Positions 54,178-64,000 of a stretch of 64,000 nucleotides of DNA are shown piece by piece (position 1 is the stretch's first letter; every line of letters starts with the position of its first letter). The notes under the pieces were generated by a model. That model ran no database searches. It was not told the origin of the DNA and saw only the letters and a list, made by a program, of their open reading frames with translations. Made by a program: the position numbers and the translations under genes. Source of the stretch: Branchipolynoe longqiensis (lineage: Eukaryota; Annelida; Polychaeta; Phyllodocida; Polynoidae); the NCBI GenBank assembly GCA_030323885.1, contig CM059203.1, positions 2,914,001 through 2,978,000 on the forward strand, written 5' to 3'.

Positions 54178-54483
54178 TCTTGAAGATTTATACTGCCTAT
54201 CATGGATAAGTCTGAATAGACTTGTTTTCACCATTAGACAGTTTGGTGATAGAAAGCCTGAGCCTACACTTTTACCGACCCAAGGGATTTTTAACCTCCC
54301 ACACCACATAGACATGGTATGAGAGCAACCGGCCATTGATGATGCTGTAAGTTCTCCACAGCGGTGGAAATCCAAATTGGCAGAGGTGGGGGCATGGGGA
54401 ATCGAACCACCGACCTTCAGATTAGGAGTCTGACCAGAAAAATGTCAGACACTCTAACCAATCAGCCACAGAGAACACCACAA
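54178..54483 (-). repeat. SINE E with T-rich head insertion
   Basis: Complete; head at the right with 'gaccagaaaaatgtcagaca' in the given strand. Confidence 0.85.
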
Positions 54484-54654
54484 GTACCTTTAGAAAAGGG
54501 TAAGGTCACTTGACGAAAAGTTTAAGTATTTTATTATTATTATTATCATTATATTATTATTATTATTTAAGGAATAGATTTGATTGAATGTCAGTTCACC
54601 TCATGCGAATTCAACTTTTGCGGAAACTCAGTTCACTTCCTGAAAAACTTGCCC

Positions 54655-54905
54655 AGTTCCTGAAATGTCACTTCTTTTTCTGAGAAGTCATTCGGTTTTC
54701 TGAGAAGTCATTCGATTTCATGAGAAGTCAGTTAATTTCCTGAGAAGTCAGTTAATTTCCTGAGAAGTCAGTTCATTTCCTGAGAAGTCAGTTAATTTTC
54801 TGAGAAGTCAGTTAATTTTCTGAGAATTCAGTTCATTTTCTGAGAAGTCAGTTCATTGTCCGAGAAGTCAGTTCACTTTGTGAGGAGAAGTCTATTCAGT
54901 TTGTA
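54655..54905. repeat. 20-bp TGAGAAGTCAGTTAATTTCC array
   Basis: About 11 units, the left wing of the large minisatellite. Confidence 0.9.
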
Positions 54906-54934
54906 AAAAGTCAGTACAGTTTCAGTGAAGTCAG

Positions 54935-56440
54935 TCCAACAGCAGTCCAGTGTGATTTACAGATACTTAAATGACATTTGTAGGCAGTTCAGTGACATTT
55001 GCAGCAGTCCAATGTGATTTACAGATACTTAAAGAACATTTGTAGGCAGTTCAATGACATTTACAGCAGTCCAATGTGATTTACAGATAGTTAAAGGACA
55101 TTTGCAGGCAGTTCAGTGACATTTACAGCAGTCCAATGTGATTTACAGATAGTTAAAGGAAATTGGTAGGCAGTTCAATGGCATTTACAGCCATCCAGTG
55201 TGATTTACAGATACTTAAAGGACATTTGTAGGCAGTTCAGTGACATATACAGCAGTCCAGTGTGATTTACAGATACTTAAAGGACATTTGTTGGCAGTTC
55301 AATGACATTTACAGCAGTCCAGTGTGATTTACAGATACTTAAAGGACATTTGTAGGCAGTTCAGTGACATATACAGCAGTCCAGTGTGATTTACAGATAC
55401 TTAAAGGACATTTGTTGGCAGTTCAATGACATTTACAGCAGTCCAGTGTGATTTACAGATACTTAAAGGACATTTGTTGGCAGTTCAATGACATTTACAG
55501 CAGTCCAGTGTGATTTACAGATACTTAAAGGACATTTATAGGCAGTTCAGTGACATATACAGCAGTCCAGTGTGATTTACAGATACTTAAAGGACATTTG
55601 TTGGCACTTCAATGACATTTACAGCAGTCCAGTGTGATTTACAGATAGTTAAAGGACATTTGTAGGCAGTTCAGTGACATATACAGCAGTCCAGTGTGAT
55701 TTACAGATACTTAAAGGACATTTATAGGCAGTTCAGTGACATATACAGCAGTCCAGTGTGATTTACAGATACTTAAAGGACATTTGTTCGCAGTTCAATG
55801 ACATTTACAGCAGTCCAGTGTGATTTACAGATAGTTAAAGGACATTTGTAGGCAGTTCAGTGACATATACAGCAGTCCAGTGTGATTTACAGATACTTAA
55901 AGGACATTTATAGGCAGTTCAGTGACATATACAGCAGTCCAGTGTGATTTACAGATACTTAAAGGACATTTGTTCGCAGTTCAATGACATTTACAGCAGT
56001 CCAGTGTGATTTACAGATAGTTAAAGGACATTTTTAGGCAGTTCAGTGACATATACAGCAGTCCAGTGTGATTTACAGATACTTAAAGGACATTTGTTGG
56101 CAGTTCAATGACATTTACAGCAGTCCAGTGTGATTTACAGATAGTTAAAGGACATTTGTAGGCAGTTCAGTGACATATACAGCAGTCCAGTGTGATTTAC
56201 AGATACTTAAAGGACATTTGTTGGCAGTTCAATGACATTTACAGCAGTCCAGTGTGATTTACAGATAGTTAAAGGACATTTTTAGGCAGTTCAGTGACAT
56301 ATACAGCAGTCCAGTGTGATTTACAGATACTTAAAGGACATTTGTTGGCAGTTCAATGACATTTACAGCAATCCAGTGTGATTTACAGATAGTTAAAGGA
56401 CATTTGTAGGCGGTTCAGTGACATTTACAGTCAGTTCAGG
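54935..56440. repeat. 62-bp minisatellite, 24 units without indels
   Basis: 'agatacttaa/agatagttaa' recurs every 62 bp from 54961 to 56387. Unit: 'gcagtccagtgtgatttaca', 'gatacttaaaggacatttgt', 'tggcagttcaatgacattta', 'ca'. Each third resembles the 21-bp monomer at 56862-57662. Two unit types alternate (ttggcagttcaatgacattt versus taggcagttcagtgacatat). Confidence 0.95.
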
Positions 56441-56520
56441 ACGTTTGAAGTCAGTTCATTTTCTGAGAACTCACTTCAGTTTATGAACATTCAGTCAACT
56501 TTCTAACCTGATGCTTATGA

Positions 56521-56708
56521 ATGTCTGTGTCTAACTTACAGCGTCATCAAAGACCAGTTGCTCTCATACCATGTCTAGGTGGTATGGGAGGTTAAAAATC
56601 CCTTGGGTTGGTAAAAGTGTAGGCACTAGCTTTTAAGCGACCGACTGTCGAATGGTGAAATACTCAGAGTCATCCATGATAGGCAGTATAAATCTTCAAG
56701 AAAATTTT
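56521..56708 (+). repeat. SINE E, headless, inside the minisatellite zone
   Basis: From 'aacttacagcgtcatcaaag' to 'ggcagtataaatcttcaaga'. Confidence 0.8.
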
Positions 56709-56861
56709 GTAATATTAACATCTCGAAGGTGTCGTGGTGGCCAGAGCCCCCTGTCCCGAACCGCAAAGCATCTCTTCCATCTTGGAATCTGAAGAATAAA
56801 AGAGTATACAATCAATCAATCATTCATCAGAATGTGCTATTGTATCACCATACGCTATTTA

Positions 56862-57662
56862 CAGCAGTTCAATGATATTTACCAACAGTTCAGTGACATT
56901 TACCAACGGTTCCATGACATTTACCAATAGTTCAATGAGATTTAGCAGCAGTTCAATGACATTTAGCAGCAGTTCAATGACATTCACCAGCAGTTCAATG
57001 ACATTTATCAACAGTTCAATGACATTTACCAACAGTTCAGTGACATTTACCAACAGTTCAATGACATTTACCAACAGTTCAGTGACATTTACCAAGAGTT
57101 CAATGACATCTACCAACAGTTTAATGACATTTACCGACAGTTCAATGACATTTGCCAGCAGTTCAACGAGATTTACCAACAGTTCAACGACAATTACCAA
57201 CAGGTCAATAATATTTACCAAAAGTTCAGTGATATTTAGTAGCAGTTCAATGACATTTACCAACAGTTCAGTGACATTTGCCAACAGTTCAATGATACTT
57301 ACCAACAGTTCAATTACATTTACCAACAGTTCAGTGACATTGACCAACAGTTCAATTACATTTACCAACAGTTCAGTGACATTTGCCAACAGTTCAATGA
57401 TACTTACCAACAGTTCAATTACATTTACCAACAGTTCAGTGACATTTGCCAACAGTTCAATGATACTTACCAACAGTTCAATTACATTTACCAACAGTTC
57501 AGTGACATTGACCAACAGTTCAATTACATTTACCAACAGTTCAGTGACATTCACCAACAGTTCAGTAACATTTACCAACAGTTCAATGACATTGTCCAAC
57601 AGTTCAATGGCATTGATCAACAGTTCAGTCACATTGATCAACAGTTCAATGACATTTACAAC
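56862..57662. repeat. 21-bp minisatellite, about 38 units
   Basis: Unit 'caacagttcaatgacattta' plus C. The period keeps frames open on both strands: plus repeats TNSSMTF, minus repeats VNVIELL (260 codons). Confidence 0.95.
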
Positions 57663-58371
57663 AGTAACATGTCACTACAAAAGCCAATGGTGTCAGAATT
57701 TCGACGTGCATGGCAACATACATTAGTGTATGCCTTAACTTCAAACATCTCCAAAGCTGGCCAGTTATATTATTTGGATCTCAATAAAGACAAGATATTA
57801 AGCGATTGATTGAGAGCAATGACTCTGGCTTGCCAAACATTATCAGCCTACCGATTTATTTACTTGAACAAAGATTTGTGGCAAATGGGACCAATAGTCA
57901 GTGACGCGTACACGCGCAGGCTGCTCGCGAGGGGTTTGCCTGCATGTGAGCAACCAAATGTGCTCAGGCCGCTCAACCAACTGTGAGCAGCCCCATCGTA
58001 AGCGCTAAATGGTTAGTTCGTTAATAATATTTATATAATCTGTTGTATTATATTCCACAATAAAAGTTACTTCAAATTGAAATAACGTAAATTATGAGAA
58101 TGAACCTAAAATATTTAACTTTAAATAATACGCAATGATTATGCTGTTGCCGCCAACACGGCCTTAAGCAACCACCAATCAATCAATCAATCAATCAATC
58201 ACCAATCAATCAAGCACCAATCTAAAAGAAATGTCAGAAGCCCAAAATCATCGAACTATGTAACTTTCAAATGTAACGAATAATTAATTGTGTCAAAAAT
58301 ATCTTTTACTCACTTTGTTGTTAGATTCGCTGATTAAACAGGAGTTTTCCCACCCATTCCACTGTTTGTGT
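57663..58371. other. decayed element H pieces and repeat N
   Basis: 'aatggtgtcagaatttcgac' (57687) and 'aaaagttacttcaaattgaa' (58064) are H interior; 58143-58205 has the (CAAT)n end of repeat N; 'atcatcgaactatgtaactt' (58248) is an H terminus. Confidence 0.55.
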
Positions 58372-58600
58372 TTATTTGTTGTGGTTTTAAGTCCTAGCAA
58401 CATCTAACGTCATATAAGGATGGGTATTGACTTGTGACAGTGCGCACGGATGACAACTTTATAATGCTGACCCACTGGGAGACTACTACAGCCAGCACCA
58501 TGACATGATATCCTACTCAGACATATTATCCTGATACTGAGCAACCAGTCGTAACCCTATCCTATTATTAATGCCGAGTGCCAGAATGTAAAAACCCCAA
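58372..58600 (-). repeat. SINE F, headless
   Basis: 'ttaagtcctagcaacatcta' to 'ttaatgccgagtgccag'. Confidence 0.75.
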
Positions 58601-58738
58601 CAAATAAACGATATATTCCTAGGTGGTCACCCATACTACAAGTACTGACGAGGCTCAATGTTAATCAGACAGGTTGGCCGAATGAGTTGAGCGTCCGCCT
58701 CCCATTTTGGTGGATCATGGGATTTGAACCCTGCCCAA

Positions 58739-58965
58739 AGGTTGTTTTATTTAATATCACCTCTAGAGCATATTCATTTTCATCATCGGCTATTGCATGT
58801 CAAACATATGGTAATTCTGACATATATCTCTGGAAGAAACCCGCTTCCGCCACATAGGCTACTCTTTCCAATAAGCAGCAAGGGGTCTTATATATGCACT
58901 TTCCCACAGACAGGACAGCACATACCACAATCCTTTGATGAACCAGGTGTAGACCACTGGTTGGA
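58739..58965 (-). repeat. SINE G, head-truncated, nested
   Basis: TSD AACCCTGCCCAA (58727-58738) and AACCCTGGCCAA (58966-58977). Confidence 0.85.
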
Positions 58966-59036
58966 AACCCTGGCCAAGTGAAACCAATGATTTAATAATT
59001 GATACTTGTCGTTACCTAACCTGGCACATGGTATTA

Positions 59037-59541
59037 CAGTATAACCCCGTGAAACCAAATTTGAAGGGACCCTAGAAATTTGTTTGGATTAACCGATCAT
59101 TGGTTTAACCGAGCTTTGGCTTTGACTTTGACTTTGAGTAAGCTTGTATTCCAGATGTAATATACAATGTATGTGGACACTTTGATTATTGTTTTTTATG
59201 TATATACAGTACAACCCCATCAAACCAAGCTCGGTTAAACCAAGTGATCGGATAATCCTAACTTTTGTTTGGCAGCCCGTCAAAATACTACCATTTATCA
59301 TATAAAAAAGTTTGTGGGGTCTCAGATGACCTTATAACCACATGAAAGTTTGGTTTAACCATACCAGAAGTGGCCTGGGTCCGACAATTTTATTTGGATT
59401 AACCGATAATTTGGATTAACTGACTTTGGTTTAACAAACTTTTTTATATGATAAATGGTAGTATTTTGCCGGGCTGCCAAAAAAAGTTTGGATTAACCGA
59501 TCCTTTGGTTTAACCGAGCTTGGTTTAACGGGGTTATACTG
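59037..59541. mobile_element. MITE family T, complete, nested
   Basis: Left CAGTATAACCCCGTGAAACC, right TTTAACGGGGTTATACTG, with TA on both sides (59035-59036, 59542-59543). CAGT ends plus TA targets are the Tc1/mariner pattern. Non-coding. The interior contains several 'ggattaaccga' / 'ggtttaaccgag' words in inverted pairs. Confidence 0.85.
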
Positions 59542-59617
59542 TATTAGGATAGGGCAAGGAACAGTGGAATGAGGAAAACTAATAATCTGGAATTGTTATG
59601 CTTAACCAACTAGTGTT

Positions 59618-59702
59618 ACCCCCCCCCCCACCCGCTCCCCCCCCCCCCCCCCCCCAACCCCCCCCCCCCCCCCCCACCCCCCCCCCCCCCACGCACCCCC
59701 CA
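59618..59702. repeat. C homopolymer tract
   Basis: Nearly pure C with few A or G; a likely sequencing and assembly weak point. Confidence 0.9.
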
Positions 59703-59754
59703 AAAGAAGAAAACCAAATTTGAGCTTAATTTTGGCGATCGCACGAGAACTGGG

Positions 59755-60065
59755 CCACGTTCCAGCTCCGTCTCGGAGGTACCTCGGCGACGGGCCTGAC
59801 ATCACGCTAGTCTGAACGGCAAAGGCAGTTTGTTGTCTCGAAAATGGACGCCCCCATTGGCGGTGGCCATTTGCAATGGAAAAGCTGCGCTGTGATTGGC
59901 TGAAACCACCACTGGACACGGTGGCCATTTTCAAGGCGCTTTTTGTCTCCTATCTGAAAAGGGAGGCATCGCCGAGACGTCGCCGAGACGCACCCTGAAC
60001 GCAAATAGGCCAAAAACCATCGCCGAGACATCACCGAGGCGCCTCCGAGATGGACCCTTAATGCG
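59755..60065. mobile_element. possible inverted-repeat element with CTCGGAGG ends
   Basis: GCTCCGTCTCGGAGGTACC faces GGCGCCTCCGAGATGGACC imperfectly; inside are several TCGCCGAGACG words. Borders uncertain. Confidence 0.4.
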
Positions 60066-60201
60066 GCGCAGGTGTGTCCAACATGATAGTGGACTATAGT
60101 TCTTCTATATGGGTCATTCTTTAAAACTGGGCACCACATGTTTGGTTTTCAAGTCACGATAGTAAGTCACATAATTATTGATGCATCTGTGTGTTAAGTA
60201 T

Positions 60202-60766
60202 AGCCGTGGTCACACGGACAAAATCTAAAGCGATTTAGACAAGGCGGATAGCAGGAGTCGCATTAGCCGCCCGTTCACACGGGCACTACTTGGGCCGGAA
60301 GTCGATATCAGCGCATGAGCAAGTCCAGTCTGAAAAGCGCCAGTTTTCGGTTAAGCGAAGTCACCACGAGAGAGTGCGTTCGACCTAGATATGTATTTAA
60401 TGAATCTTATTGGTTTGGAATGATCAAAACTTCTGCTGGGCAGTGAAACCCTAAAAATAAATGATGTAAAAAATATCTGTGCACAGCTAGCGGTTTAATA
60501 GACTAAATTATATAATATGCGCTTTTGATCGACCGGAAAGTCAACAAACTAAGGTCTCGACTGCGCATGCGTGTGATGTCCTTAATCCGCCTCAGAGTGT
60601 CCACACGGGAAAAATAAATCGACTCAGAGAAATCTACTCACGTAATGCATCGCCACAAGTGTTTTCCAGTATCAGGATCACAGGAATCGATTCAGCCCTA
60701 ATTCGACTCAGACACCCGTTCACACGCGAAATGTAACCCAAACTATACAAGTCGATTTCTACGGCT
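60202..60766. mobile_element. MITE family I, copy 2
   Basis: Left AGCCGTGGTCACACGG, right end shortened to TACGGCT; TAT on both sides. Confidence 0.75.
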
Positions 60767-61440
60767 TATGTTAGCAATGCTACATATTATATTTAATCTA
60801 TCCCACAAAATACATACAAAAGTATGCTTGTATGATTTATGAAGATTTGCGCATTGACACCATGCATTTACCAAACCTTTTTTAAAGTTTCTTCTTATAA
60901 GACCTAATCTTATTTGCTTAGTTCTAATCAATAAAATCTTGCTTGACTTGATTGTGTATGTTAAAATGATGTTCTGGACATCTCTCCTTAATTTCCATGT
61001 TATAAGAGTGATAATAACATATTGCTCAATTTGCATAAGATCAGGCACCTTCCTGGCCAACACGCCAAGCACTCACCCACTCACATAGCCACTCATCCAC
61101 TCACCTAGCCACTCACTCACCCACCCACCTAGCCACAACTATAGCCACATCCACACACAGGACGGTCCCCCAGCCAACGCCAATACTTCAACATGTCCCT
61201 TGGTCTTCGATATATGTAAGTGAGAAAAAACAAAATGGCGATTTTCTCTCCCGCCTCGCAGCACCTCTTGCTGGCGATCAGCAGCAAGCAGTCACGTCAT
61301 TGCATATATTTGTACGTAATGACGTCACTGTGTATATATTGGTATATATATATATATAGGCGAGCGATCCAGATACGCATGCGCAGAGAAAGAGTCATTG
61401 GTTATTCATAGCAGAAGCCCGCTGCCAAGGTCGTACTCAC
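60767..61440. other. repeat R copy, CCACTCAC minisatellite, promoter-like motifs
   Basis: Repeat R at 60880-61010; 'ccactcacctagccactcat' units at 61065-61140; motif cluster at 61320-61386. No exon. Confidence 0.5.
61320..61386 (+). promoter_or_regulatory. CRE, TATA run and NRF1-like site (candidate)
   Basis: TGACGTCA (61320-61327), TATATATATATATATAGG (61341-61358) and ACGCATGCGCAG (about 61375-61386). The order resembles a core promoter, but (TA)n may be simple repeat. No start codon with a plausible exon follows. Confidence 0.25.
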
Positions 61441-61465
61441 GTGACCGGTTCTGATTGGCTGAGAG

Positions 61466-61860
61466 GGCGCAGTGGGGGAGGGGGGGTGGGTGGCGGGTGG
61501 GAGGGGGGAGAGGTTTTGGGGGGCGGGTTGGAAGGACAGGAGTGGGGGGAAAGGGGAGTGGGGGAGGGGGGAGTAGGGGGCGGGAGGGAGTGGGAGGGAG
61601 GGAGGGAGGGCAGTGGGGGGGAGGGAGGTAGTGGGAGGGACTGACGGAAGGGGGGGGGGGGGGGGGGAGAGGTGGGGGTGGGGGGGAGGGGGAAGGGGAG
61701 AAAGGGGAAGGGAGGCGGGAACAAGAAAGGGTTTTGCCGAGTTGATTTGGGGGTGGCGAATTAGGGCGGGGCGTGGGCGTGGGCGTGGGAGTGGGCGTGG
61801 GTGGGAGGGTGGCTGATTTGGGGCGGGGGGCGTGGCACCCTGGGACGGTGGTAGGGGTTG
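61466..61860. repeat. GGGAGGGGG tract, then GGGCGTG units
   Basis: Strong G bias on the given strand with many G-runs of four or more; 'gcgtgggcgtgggcgtggga' at 61768-61800. Confidence 0.95.
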
Positions 61861-61887
61861 GGGGATCCGCATAGTATAGGTCAGTTA

Positions 61888-62161
61888 TGCCTGGTACACA
61901 CCTACCGTTTGTGCGCACACACCTCCCGTATACGATCGAAAACTGTCCGTTTCGCGCACAAAAATCGCTAGGTGTGCGCTCCCCGCGCACACCTAGTGAT
62001 TGCGATTCTGTATAAAACTCAGTTTTTAGGGCTAAAACGGGCCGATTACGATTGCGATTCGCGATTCGAAAAATGAATCGGCCCGTTTTCAGTTTTAAGT
62101 GGGTCGGGTCAAGTCGCGAGTTTTAGTGCGCGAATCGTAAACGGGAGGTGTGTACTAGGCA
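61888..62161. mobile_element. MITE family L, copy 2
   Basis: TGCCTGGTACACACCTACCG faces AAACGGGAGGTGTGTACTAGGCA; TTA at 61885-61887 and 62162-62164. The interior has GCGCACAC words and paired TTTTAG segments. Confidence 0.85.
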
Positions 62162-62298
62162 TTAGTCTTCATCACGTGGTTCCTTTTGTATCCCATAATA
62201 ACAATGGTAATCCAGGGCACCGACCTTGACCTCTGCGGTCATGTTTCCGTGGTTAAATGTCGGCTGTCACGAATTCGGAGGCGCTCGCTTAATGGTGC

Positions 62299-62375
62299 GT
62301 ACAAGTGTGTTGTACCTGTCTGTGTACAAGTGTGTTGTACCTGTCTGTGTACAAGTGTGTTGTACCTGTCTGTCT
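62299..62375. repeat. 25-bp tandem repeat, three units
   Basis: 'tacaagtgtgttgtacctgt' plus CTGTG, three times. Confidence 0.9.
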
Positions 62376-62439
62376 CTGTCCATCGAATCTAACCATTTCC
62401 GCTTTGCAAGCGCGTTTTGATAGTTGATTAGTTTTCTCT

Positions 62440-62815
62440 CCCACTACACTCCCTCTCTCCCTCCCTCTCCCACTCTCTCTCTCTCTCTCTCTCCCCGTCT
62501 CTCTCTCCCCTCCCTCTCTCTCCCTCTCCCTCCCTCTCTGCCCCTCCCTCTCGCTCCCTCTCTCTCCCCCCCTCTCCCTCTCTCTCCTCCCCCTCTCTCT
62601 CCGCCCCTCTCTCTCTTTCTCTATCCCCTTTCTCTCCCTCTCTCTCCCCCTCTCTCCCCCCCTCTCTCCCTCTATCTCCCCTCTCTCTCCACCCTCTCTC
62701 CCTATCTCTTCTCCCCTCCTCTCCCCTCTCTCTCCATCTCTTCTCCTCTCTCTCCCTCTCTCTCCCTCTCTCTTCCTCTCCCTCTCTCTCTCCCACTCTC
62801 TATCTATCTCTGCAT
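62440..62815. repeat. CTCTCCC pyrimidine tract
   Basis: C/T only, with (CT)n cores; frames across it are not genes. Confidence 0.95.
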
Positions 62816-62842
62816 TTATCTTACTCTATTATATTACTTCCC

Positions 62843-62895
62843 ACCGGTCCTGATATGACCTTAGATGTTGCCAGGACGTAAAACTGCAACAACCA
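62843..62895 (+). repeat. SINE F 3' fragment
   Basis: 'ggtcctgatatgaccttaga' to 'gacgtaaaactgcaacaacc'. Confidence 0.8.
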
Positions 62896-63042
62896 ACCGA
62901 CTCTTATTCCCTGTCTCTCGCTTTTTCACTCACTCTCCCATTCTGATTCTTACTTTCTCACACTCTCTCTCTCTTTTCTCTTTTCATTTCTCTCTAAATC
63001 TCTATTTCGCCCTCTTAGTCTTAGTCTTACTTTCTCTCTTAA

Positions 63043-63190
63043 GATTGCATAGTCCGATGGTTTTAGGGTTCTAAAATTGTTTTAGGTTCATTGTTAGAAT
63101 CTACCTTACTTTAGTTTGAATTTATTTTAAATGGATAATTTTGGAGATATTTGAAGTGCATAGACACACTTTTGGGAAGCACATTTAAAC
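63043..63190. repeat. element H terminus and interior, diverged
   Basis: 'agattgcatagtccgatggt' then, in complement, the H interior 'ccttactttagtttgaattt'. Confidence 0.6.
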
Positions 63191-63224
63191 TATGAAACTA
63201 TTTAACTCTGAAACTTTGTCTCTC

Positions 63225-63840
63225 TTCTCTTTTTTATTTTTGTTTGGTCGTTTTCACTTGCTTTCTCTCTACCCCTTCTCACCCCTCTTTCTCTCTTTCT
63301 ATTTCTCTTTCTCTCATTCTCTTTCTTTTTTTCTCTCTTTCTCTATTTTCTCTCATTCTCTTTCTTCCTGTCTTTCTTTCTTTCTGCCTTTCTATTTCTC
63401 TTTCTTTCTTTCTCTTGTTGTCTCTCTTTCTCTCATTCTCTTTCTCTTTCTTTCTCTATTTCTCTCCTCTCATTCTCTTTCTTTCTCTCTCTTTCTCTCT
63501 TTCTCTTTCTGTCTTCTCTTTCTTTCTTTCTCTCATTCTCTTTTTTTCTCATTCTCTTTCTCTCCATCTTTCTTTCTCTTTCTCTCATTCTCTTTCTTTC
63601 GTTCTCTCTCTCATTCTCTTTCTTTCTCTCTCTTTCTCTCTCTTTCTCTCTTGCTCTCTTACTCCAATTCTTTGTTTCTCTCTTTTTCTCATTCTCTTTG
63701 TCTCTATCTTTCTTTCTCTCTCATTCTCTTTCTTTCTCTCTTTCTCTTTCTCTCTCTCTCTTTCTCTCATTCTCTTTCTCTCTCTTTCTCTCATTCTCTT
63801 TCTCTCTTTCTCTCCTCTCTCTCTATCTTTGCACCTTAAT
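63225..63840. repeat. (TTTCTC)n pyrimidine tract
   Basis: T-rich pyrimidine array 'tttctctcattctctttctt'; Phe/Ser/Leu-rich frames are by-products. Confidence 0.95.
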
Positions 63841-63924
63841 TCTATCTATTTCTCTCTGTGTAATTCTCTGAGTTTCTAAACCCAATTTGGGGTGTCATTC
63901 TCTGGGATCTGTCTGTTTGTCTTT

Positions 63925-64000
63925 GTGTGGGTAGGTGGGGGTGGGGTGGAGGTGGGGCGGGGACGGGTGGGGGTGGGGTGGAGGTGGGGCGGGGGGAGCT
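63925..64000. repeat. GGTGGGGTGGAGGTGGGGCG repeat at window end
   Basis: Tandem G-rich units of about 30 bp, cut by the window end. Confidence 0.85.

Larger units (their letters stand above)
58670..59610 (+). repeat. SINE F with two nested insertions and tail type 2
   Basis: Head 1 (58675-58738), then SINE G, then body (58966-59034), then MITE T, then 'ttaggatagggcaagg' and tail 2 ('aacagtggaatgaggaaaac'). Confidence 0.85.

Noticed and set aside
54935..56440. CRISPR-like array
   Set aside because: Units are contiguous copies with no unique spacers, in eukaryotic repeat DNA.
1..64000. Bacterial operon, prophage, toxin or integrated animal virus
   Set aside because: No gene density, ribosome sites, capsid, integrase or viral polymerase motifs; the only polymerases are non-LTR type.

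Overview
This is eukaryotic, non-coding-looking genomic DNA, almost certainly from a metazoan and most plausibly a mollusc or another lophotrochozoan. The grounds are: no dense bacterial-type genes, many tRNA-derived SINEs, pieces of non-LTR retrotransposons, dozens of miniature inverted-repeat DNA elements (MITEs), long minisatellites and homopurine tracts, and one exon with clean GT/AG boundaries. The SINE called G here (26000-26338) looks like SINE families I know from mollusc genomes. That assignment is from memory and was not searched. There is one assembly gap (38540-39038).

Only three pieces of protein-coding sequence are supportable. (1) A 133-nt exon on the minus strand (3048-3180) encodes the second half of a BTB/POZ domain. 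(2) A GC-rich block (30340-32060) carries a TATA/initiator-like promoter and a broken gag-like reading frame ending in a Cys/His knuckle; it is probably the 5' part of a retroelement. (3) Two different LINE reverse-transcriptase C-termini are present: a CR1/Jockey-like one (24434-25659) split by a MITE, and another with a FADD motif (34139-35017, minus) that has a truncated copy at 52302-52631.

Layout. 0-10 kb: MITE families I, T, C, D, Q, L and H, SINEs E and F, and the BTB exon. 10-17 kb: SINE E, a 1-kb TG-rich higher-order array, SINE D arrays, and a 51-bp minisatellite interrupted by element Q. 17-30 kb: nested SINEs F and G, a CCCTACACA-type satellite, foldback elements K, element J and the CR1-like LINE. 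30-38 kb: the gag-like block, a GGAGA tract, the second LINE, MITEs A, B, T and U. 39-52 kb: CT-rich tracts, elements H, D and J, a CATA array, MITE C, a SINE D array, a hAT-like element, about 2.4 kb of plain AT-rich sequence and a 1.3-kb CT tract. 52-58 kb: a LINE inserted in a SINE, a retroposon using the LINE 3' end, and a 3-kb minisatellite of 62-bp and 21-bp units. 58-64 kb: a triply nested SINE, MITEs I and L, and G- or CT-rich tracts.

The biology readable here is repeat dynamics. Several MITE families share 3-bp (mostly TAA/TTA) target duplications and CACAC-type termini. SINEs exchange heads and tails, and insertions lie inside insertions with visible target duplications. I found no clearly new multi-gene system. 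Family letters (A-U) are local labels, and all alignments were made by eye.
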